From Kluyveromyces lactis (lineage: Eukaryota; Ascomycota; Saccharomycetes; Saccharomycetales; Saccharomycetaceae), in assembly GCF_000002515.2 (NCBI RefSeq), contig NC_006041.1, forward strand, positions 1,116,001 through 1,180,000: 64,000 nucleotides of DNA. The letters run 5' to 3'. Shown here piece by piece: positions 58,507 to 64,000 of the stretch. Within the stretch, counting starts at the first letter, position 1. Each line of letters begins with the position of its first letter. Made by a program: the position numbers and the translations under genes. The notes under the pieces are model-generated. The model saw only the letters and a list, made by a program, of their open reading frames with translations. It made no database searches and had not been told where the DNA came from.

Positions 58507-61341
58507 ATGTCTGCACAAACTTATAAGAAGTCTGAGGACCCACACAGTGGGTCCTTGCCAGACAAAATGGCGATCTATCAGGATTGTTTGAATCGGTTCA
58601 ATGAATCTCCTGTGAATCCTAAACTGTGCCGTACCCTGATCACAAGCTTGTTGGAACTATTGTCGCATGGTGAGACTTTCCCTAGACAAGAAGCTACTGC
58701 TTTATTCTTTTCCATTTCGAAATTGTTCCAACACCCTAACGATTCTTTGAGACAAATCGTTTACGTGGCTATTAAGGAATTGTGTGGAATCTCCGATGAT
58801 ATCTTGATGGCTACTTCTTCAATTATGAAAGATGTTCAAAATGGTTCAGATCTAGTGAAGCCTAATGCTATTAGAGCATTGATCCGTGTCTTGGATGAGT
58901 CCACTGCATTTTCTGCAGAAAGATTATTGAAAAATTCGTTGGTTAGCAAACATCCATCTATTTGTTCTGCTTCTTTGGTCAGTTCATACCATTTATTACC
59001 AATCGCTGAAACTACGGTGAAGAGATTTGCTAATGAGACTCAGGAAGCCGTTGGTGATTTGAAACAGTTGCCATATCCAGATGAGAACAGTAGATATTAT
59101 CCAACTACGTCTCATATCTCTCAATACCATGCATTGGGTTTGTTGTACCAATTGAAGAATCACGATAAGATGGCTTTGATCAAATTGATCCAACAGTTTG
59201 CCGGTCATTCTTCACCATTGAAAAATCAATTGGCTCAAGTACAAATGGTTAAATTCGTGCACCAATTGGTTTTGAAGGATCCTAACTCCATCCCCCAGTT
59301 CTTACCACTAATAGCTAATTGGTTGCAAAGCAGACACGAGGCTGTTGCTTTGGAAGCTTGTAAGCTTACTGCGTCTCTATCCAACTTGGTTCCTAACGAT
59401 TTGTTTGCAGCAGCGGTTTCTGTCTTGCAAGGATTCTTGTCCACTCCTCGTGTGACAACCAGATTTGCTGCAGTGCGTTTGTTGAACAAGATTTCTATGG
59501 TTTCACCAGAGAAAATTGTGGTATGTAATCCACAATTGGAATCTCTTGTTAACGATAGCAACAGAAACATTTCCACTTACACAATCACTACCTTGTTGAA
59601 GACTGGTACCGACAAGAACATTGGTTCTTTGATTAAGACAATTACCAAGTTCATCCACGAGGTGAATGACGATTTCAAGATCATCATTATTGATGCTATT
59701 AGAACTCTTTCTCTAAATTTCCCTGAGGAATGTGATACAATATTACATTTCTTGATGGAATCCTTACAATCTGCCGAAGGCAGTCTTCAATTCAAAAATA
59801 GTGTCGTGGAAGCATTAATTGATTTAATTCAATTCGTCCCACAATCTAAGGAAAAAGCTTTAGAAGAATTATGTGATTTCATCGAAGATTGTGAATATAA
59901 TGAAATATTGGTTAGAATCTTACATCTATTGGGTAAGGAGGGTCCAACCACTAAGAACCCGTCATTATACGTGAGACACATTTACAATAGAGTTATTCTA
60001 GAGAATTCTATCATCAGATCTGCTGCTGTGTTGTCTCTTTCCAAATTTGCACTTGTTAAGAATGACCCTGAGTTAGTAGAAAGTATTGAACAGCTATTGA
60101 CTCAAATCAAGACTGATTCAGATGATGAAGTTAGAGATAGAGCATCCATTGCTTTGCAATTCATCGATTCGGTTAAGTCCAAGAAAGATGTTTCCAATAT
60201 CGCACAAAATTTCATTCGCCCAACTTCTACCTATGACGTTGTTGCTCTTGAATCAAAACTATCACACTATTTGTCACAAGGCCAAGAGGCATTCAAGACT
60301 CCATTTGACGTCTCGTCAGTTGCCAAATACTCCGAAGACGAGAAGAAGGCATTGGATTTGAAACGCAGACAAGAGCAAGCCTTCAACCATACAGAAGAAT
60401 CTTCCAACAGTGGTGCCGGAAATGGTAACGGTACTGAAAAGGGTGGTAGAAAGGGTGATAGATTGGATGACAATAGCTTCAATGGACCTTCATTGGAATC
60501 TGAAGAAGAAGATTTGCTATTGTCCAAATACGTGGATGAAATGTCCTCCTTGGAACAATTCCAGTCCTTTGGCAAGTGTATCCATTCTTCCAAGATTGTC
60601 CCATTAACGGAAATTGAAGCTGAATTCGTTGTGAAGGGTATCAAGCATTTGTTTGACGAGCACGTTGTATTACAATTCCATATCACTAACACATTGAAGG
60701 ACGTTGCGCTTGATAACGTTGAAGTGGTATGCCAACAAGAAGGATTATCAGAGGGTTTACTTGACGAACAAGAGGAATTTGTTTTGCCTATTGAAAGACT
60801 CTTACCCAATGAAGGAGAGTCATGTTACGTATCGTTCAAGAAACTAACACAGAACAAGGATGATATCATTGTAGAAAGATTCAGCAACTCGTTGAAATTC
60901 CAATCCAAGGAATTAGACCCATCTACCTCTTTGCCATTCGAAGATGACGAAGGGTTCCAAGATGAATACGAATTTGATTCATTGTTCTTGAGTCCCGGTG
61001 ACTACATGAAACCATCATTCGTAAGCAATTTTGCCACCTCTTTGGAAGAACTACCTTATGAATCCGTCTCTGTCTACAACATTGTCGAAACTAACACACT
61101 ACAAGAAGTCATCGACAAGTTAGTCATTAGCGCTGGTGGTTTACCTTTGGAAAACTCACAAATAGTATCCCACGATGCCACCCAACATACTCTAAAACTT
61201 TCAGGAAAATGTATCTTAGACAACACTAAAGCCCTGCTTTCCATCAAGATGATCAAGACAAGTAAGGGTATTGCAATTAAGGCTCTAGTGAAATCCGACA
61301 AGGAATCGTTGGCAGAAGACTTATCAAACAACTTGATATAA
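58507..61341 (+). CDS. SEC21: COPI coat gamma subunit Sec21 (944 aa)
   Basis: Gamma-COP, part of the coatomer that coats Golgi-to-ER vesicles. Length 944 against 935 in S. cerevisiae (YNL287W). The N-terminal adaptin-type alpha-solenoid covers about 1-560 (NPKLCRTLITSLLELLSHGE, HPSICSASLVSSYHLLPIAE, VTTRFAAVRLLNKI). A disordered, Gly/Asn-rich linker lies near 630-660 and the gamma-appendage domain about 690-940. The start MSAQTYKKSEDPHSGSLPDK fits the family. Confidence 0.96.
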   Translation: MSAQTYKKSEDPHSGSLPDKMAIYQDCLNRFNESPVNPKLCRTLITSLLELLSHGETFPRQEATALFFSISKLFQHPNDSLRQIVYVAIKELCGISDDILMATSSIMKDVQNGSDLVKPNAIRALIRVLDESTAFSAERLLKNSLVSKHPSICSASLVSSYHLLPIAETTVKRFANETQEAVGDLKQLPYPDENSRYYPTTSHISQYHALGLLYQLKNHDKMALIKLIQQFAGHSSPLKNQLAQVQMVKFVHQLVLKDPNSIPQFLPLIANWLQSRHEAVALEACKLTASLSNLVPNDLFAAAVSVLQGFLSTPRVTTRFAAVRLLNKISMVSPEKIVVCNPQLESLVNDSNRNISTYTITTLLKTGTDKNIGSLIKTITKFIHEVNDDFKIIIIDAIRTLSLNFPEECDTILHFLMESLQSAEGSLQFKNSVVEALIDLIQFVPQSKEKALEELCDFIEDCEYNEILVRILHLLGKEGPTTKNPSLYVRHIYNRVILENSIIRSAAVLSLSKFALVKNDPELVESIEQLLTQIKTDSDDEVRDRASIALQFIDSVKSKKDVSNIAQNFIRPTSTYDVVALESKLSHYLSQGQEAFKTPFDVSSVAKYSEDEKKALDLKRRQEQAFNHTEESSNSGAGNGNGTEKGGRKGDRLDDNSFNGPSLESEEEDLLLSKYVDEMSSLEQFQSFGKCIHSSKIVPLTEIEAEFVVKGIKHLFDEHVVLQFHITNTLKDVALDNVEVVCQQEGLSEGLLDEQEEFVLPIERLLPNEGESCYVSFKKLTQNKDDIIVERFSNSLKFQSKELDPSTSLPFEDDEGFQDEYEFDSLFLSPGDYMKPSFVSNFATSLEELPYESVSVYNIVETNTLQEVIDKLVISAGGLPLENSQIVSHDATQHTLKLSGKCILDNTKALLSIKMIKTSKGIAIKALVKSDKESLAEDLSNNLI

Positions 61342-61800
61342 TATATGTACATTTGAAAACAAAAAAAAAACCTATATATATATATATCTATCTAAGATAG
61401 CAACATAAGTATTTCTCAGCCGTAAATATAACGAAGTTCTCAGTCTGATAATCGTATTTCAGCCGCTCGTTGTTCACCCCTTATCCTTTAGACCTTATCT
61501 GAGACTTCGAGATGAGAAAGTCACAATTTTAAAGGTTTGTTGGAATTCGAAACATTTTGTTTACATCACGCATGGGAAACAACAAAAAGGAAAGGGAAAG
61601 AAAGATAAAGCAAGAGCAACAGTTCAGCCTTTACAAGTTATATACCTGCTCATAGACCAATTCAAGATCTTTAAGATATCTACAAGGACTCACTAAGGCC
61701 TCTCGTTATTATATCAAGTCCTGAAACCTTCATAAACAAAAAAAAGAAAAGCTAAAGCAAACTCCCCTTATCTCTAAAACACCCTGATTGAACCACCAAG
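61342..61800. other. Intergenic region SEC21 to NPC2
   Basis: About 460 bases. A TA-rich run at 61370-61392 follows SEC21. The 60 bases before NPC2 are A-rich, as in many yeast leaders. I see no gene. Confidence 0.55.
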
Positions 61801-62322
61801 ATGCGTTTTTCTGTTGTAACCAGTTACTTATTATGCGCTGCTGCATCGTACGCTAATGCAGCTTCTTTATTCGGATTAAGTTTCCCAGAACCACCATCAG
61901 CGAACAAACCGATCCCTGGTGACTCTCCTTTATTGCAATGTGATGTTGACCAATCTCAATCGCTTGATGTTACTCAAGTAAACTTGGTCCCCAACCCACC
62001 ACAAAGAGGTGAGAATTTGACTATAGCTGCTGCAGGTGTCCTACAAACCACTATCGAAGAAGGTGCATACATCGACATCGAAGTTAGATTAGGTTACATC
62101 AAGTTAATCTCACAAACCTACGATTTGTGTGAACAATTGGAGGAGAACGACATCGACGGATTGAAATGTCCAATCGAGGAAGGTGTCTACGAGTTGAACA
62201 AGATCGTGGAGATCCCTAGCGAGGTGCCACCTGGCAAATACTCTGTCATTGCTAGAGCTTACAACGTCGACGATGAACAGATCACGTGCCTAACTGGTGA
62301 AGTAATCTTCCCAGCGTACTAG
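61801..62322 (+). CDS. NPC2: Vacuolar sterol-transfer protein Npc2 (173 aa)
   Basis: Soluble sterol carrier of the vacuole lumen that hands sterol to Ncr1 (NPC1). It has a signal peptide (about 1-20, ending ASYANA). An ML domain follows, with the expected cysteine pairs ([36 protein letters not shown]). Length 173, the same as S. cerevisiae Npc2 (YDL046W). Confidence 0.95.
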   Translation: MRFSVVTSYLLCAAASYANAASLFGLSFPEPPSANKPIPGDSPLLQCDVDQSQSLDVTQVNLVPNPPQRGENLTIAAAGVLQTTIEEGAYIDIEVRLGYIKLISQTYDLCEQLEENDIDGLKCPIEEGVYELNKIVEIPSEVPPGKYSVIARAYNVDDEQITCLTGEVIFPAY

Positions 62323-62638
62323 ACACACCTGTCACAAAGGCTACCTGTCTCTCACTGACCTTACCCAGTGTGAGCCAAGTATAAGGTCTCCTCCTATAGC
62401 GACGTTGCAAAGCTGTGGAGTTCTAGGTCCATGTACACGTGACCGAACCGATTACGGCACCTTTTTACCCGTCTTGCTATATATAATATTAATTGAATCA
62501 CAATTTGAATTGGTTGATCTCTCTCCTCCGTTACCCCAGGTTAGGAAGAGGTCCTAATTTGTATTACATATATCTAGTATACCCTCCTCTATACTATCCC
62601 TACCTGTCCAGTCAACAAACGACCACTGTCATCTAATA
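62323..62638. other. Intergenic region NPC2 to SDH5
   Basis: About 315 bases with a CACGTG E-box at 62436-62441 and a TATA-like tatatataat near 62478. This fits the SDH5 promoter. Confidence 0.55.
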
Positions 62639-63130
62639 ATGCTAAGAACTGTCTTCAACAAACCATCAGTGTTGAAATCTGGAGTTAACTCGATTACAAA
62701 GCAATGCCGTTCTCTTCACGCAAATGCTTACTTGTTGAACAAGGGCAACAGCAACGGTGCTGAGGGCCAAGATGACGATGTCACGGTGAGAATCAGAATC
62801 CCACCTATCAAGAGAACCGGCGAGTCTCTAGACAAGAAGCGTGCTAGATTAATTTATCAGTCCAGAAAGAGAGGTATTCTGGAAACAGACTTACTTTTGT
62901 CACGTTTTGCTGCTAAGTATTTAAAGGAAATGACCCCAGAACAACTAGAAGAGTACGACCAGTTGTTGAACGAACTAGATTGGGATATCTACTACTGGGC
63001 CACAGAAAACTATTCCATTACACCTCTTCCTGACAGATGGAAGAACTCCAATATTCTAAAACAATTGCAAGAGTTCAGTAAGAACAAGGATCGTGAAATC
63101 CTAAGCATGCCTGATCTTTCCAAATACTGA
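62639..63130 (+). CDS. SDH5: Succinate dehydrogenase assembly factor Sdh5 (SDHAF2, 163 aa)
   Basis: Mitochondrial matrix factor required for covalent attachment of FAD to Sdh1. The N-terminal 30 residues are a basic presequence. The core matches the family: [59 protein letters not shown]. Length 163 against 162 in S. cerevisiae (YOL071W). Interestingly FAD1, which makes FAD, lies two genes away; the nearness is probably accidental. Confidence 0.96.
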   Translation: MLRTVFNKPSVLKSGVNSITKQCRSLHANAYLLNKGNSNGAEGQDDDVTVRIRIPPIKRTGESLDKKRARLIYQSRKRGILETDLLLSRFAAKYLKEMTPEQLEEYDQLLNELDWDIYYWATENYSITPLPDRWKNSNILKQLQEFSKNKDREILSMPDLSKY

Positions 63131-63449
63131 ACATCAGCGGTATACGTACTTGCCAATTAAGCAACAGTATAGTCTATAGCTCTTATTTTATACCCATATG
63201 CTCTCTCTCCCTCTGTCGCGGCAGCTCATCATTTCCAGGGCAGGCCCAAGTGAAAAATTTAACCCGTACACCGCATACTTAGATCCAACATTGGCGAAAG
63301 TCTCAAAAATTTTGTTAAGATCATAAAGAATGATATCGTTTATATGATGGAAAATATCATAAATGTAGTCGCGTAGTCCGTTCTAGAGGTCTTGTAAGGT
63401 CGTGTTGCGAAGGGTACGTCCAAGATATCAAGTGTTCATATATTAAAGC
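63131..63449. other. Intergenic region SDH5 to MRP10
   Basis: About 320 bases. I see no gene or clear regulatory element. Confidence 0.5.
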
Positions 63450-63737
63450 ATGTCCAGTAAGACTCCTCTTTATAAATTACCACCTCTTCCCAGACTTAAG
63501 GTGAAAAAGCCAATTATTCAACAAGAGGCTAACAGATGCTTGGTATTGATGTCCAATCTATTACAATGCTGGTCTTCTAACGGACACATGTACGGTGCAT
63601 GTGAGACATTGGCCCAAGATTTGAAGGCATGTACCGCGGAAAATGCCTTAGGTAAGAACCAAAAAGTCCAGAAGAGTAATATCAACTATCATGCTGCTAG
63701 ATTGTACGATAGAGTTGGTGGAAAATCTCATGATTAG
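63450..63737 (+). CDS. MRP10: Mitochondrial small-subunit ribosomal protein Mrp10 (95 aa)
   Basis: Twin CX9C protein of the mitochondrial small ribosomal subunit, imported with help of Mia40. The two motifs are [11 protein letters not shown] and [11 protein letters not shown]. Length 95, as in S. cerevisiae (YDL045W-A), where it also lies between NPC2 and FAD1. The start [20 protein letters not shown] gives a basic, proline-rich N-terminus as in the family. Confidence 0.94.
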   Translation: MSSKTPLYKLPPLPRLKVKKPIIQQEANRCLVLMSNLLQCWSSNGHMYGACETLAQDLKACTAENALGKNQKVQKSNINYHAARLYDRVGGKSHD

Positions 63738-63883
63738 AAAGAAGCAGACAGACTTTCTCCCCCTTCGTTATCACTTGTACATAATACCATTTTCTAATAT
63801 TACATATATCATCTAAAATCAAGGAATTCACGATTTATTAAATATGATAGAGATTTTTGTAGCTATTTGTGAGTGGATTCATC

Positions 63884-64000
63884 TCAAACTTTTCTGGCGA
63901 GTCTGCCAGCTCTTTCCCACTCGTCTTTCGTTAGATACCATCCCGGATGGAACTCAGATGAATCATGCTGTTTGATGGTATTAAGGTCATTCTCGTTAAT
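63884..64000 (-). CDS. FAD1: FAD synthetase Fad1, C-terminal end only (window edge)
   Basis: Only the last 38 codons are inside the window. The frame ends EFHPGWYLTKDEWERAGRLA RKV then TGA at 63884. The gene is named from its place (convergent with MRP10, as YDL045C is in S. cerevisiae) and from the ERAGR-type end of the family. Fad1 converts FMN to FAD in the cytosol. The rest runs off the right edge. Confidence 0.75.
   Translation of the reverse strand: MNENDLNTIKQHDSSEFHPGWYLTKDEWERAGRLARKV

Overview
The window is nuclear DNA of a budding yeast (Saccharomycetaceae). Genes are dense and almost all intronless, and the one clear intron has a TACTAAC branch site. Gene order follows Saccharomyces cerevisiae blocks, but runs that sit on two different duplicated S. 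cerevisiae chromosomes are interleaved here: SPT7 (YBR) with UBC4/5, YOS9 and EMC10 (YDR); HTD2, DYS1, RRP4, TRM5 and PCL5 (YHR) with IPK1 and OMS1 (YDR); ARL3 and MNN9 (YPL) with PHO8 (YDR); SRP40 and PXL1 (YKR) with LPX1 and WHI5 (YOR). That is the pattern of a lineage that did not undergo the whole-genome duplication. A mating a-factor with core WIIPGFVWVPQC, which I recall as the Kluyveromyces lactis type, points to Kluyveromyces. This is inference from memory, not a search.

Layout. 1-9 kb: UBC4/5, SPT7, YOS9, EMC10. 9.5-19 kb: HTD2, IPK1, DYS1, OMS1, RRP4, TRM5, PCL5. 19-26 kb: ARL3, PHO8, MNN9, BRR6, RAI1. 26-33.5 kb: a gene-poor stretch holding two nutrient transporters, the peptide transporter PTR2 and a UGA4-type GABA permease, with long upstream regions. 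33.5-34.6 kb: two very small tandem genes for a-factor, one intact and one shifted out of frame by one base. 34.6-41 kb: PAN6, NDC80, SSL2. 41-50.5 kb: SRP40, a small hydrophilic-protein gene, LPX1, WHI5/SRL3, PXL1, PUS4. 50.5-61.4 kb: MID1, RFC3, PCL1, a hairpin-rich gap, a second small hydrophilic-protein gene, CAF40, SEC21. 61.8-64 kb: NPC2, SDH5, MRP10 and the 3' end of FAD1.

Most genes are conserved housekeeping genes: protein turnover and ER quality control, transcription, RNA processing, mannosylation, COPI transport, the kinetochore and mitochondrial functions. Visible promoter signals fit the genes. PAC/RRPE elements lie before RRP4/TRM5, SRP40 and perhaps PUS4. Three SCB boxes lie before PCL1, an MCB box before WHI5, GATA sites before UGA4, and a CACGTG site before PHO8.

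The most notable observation is the tandem a-factor pair with its paired operator-like element. The second is a gene-free stretch at about 55.0-55.8 kb with a strong TATA box, several perfect hairpins and E-box palindromes, which may make a structured RNA. No tRNA, rRNA, transposon, LTR, CRISPR array or convincing centromere was seen.
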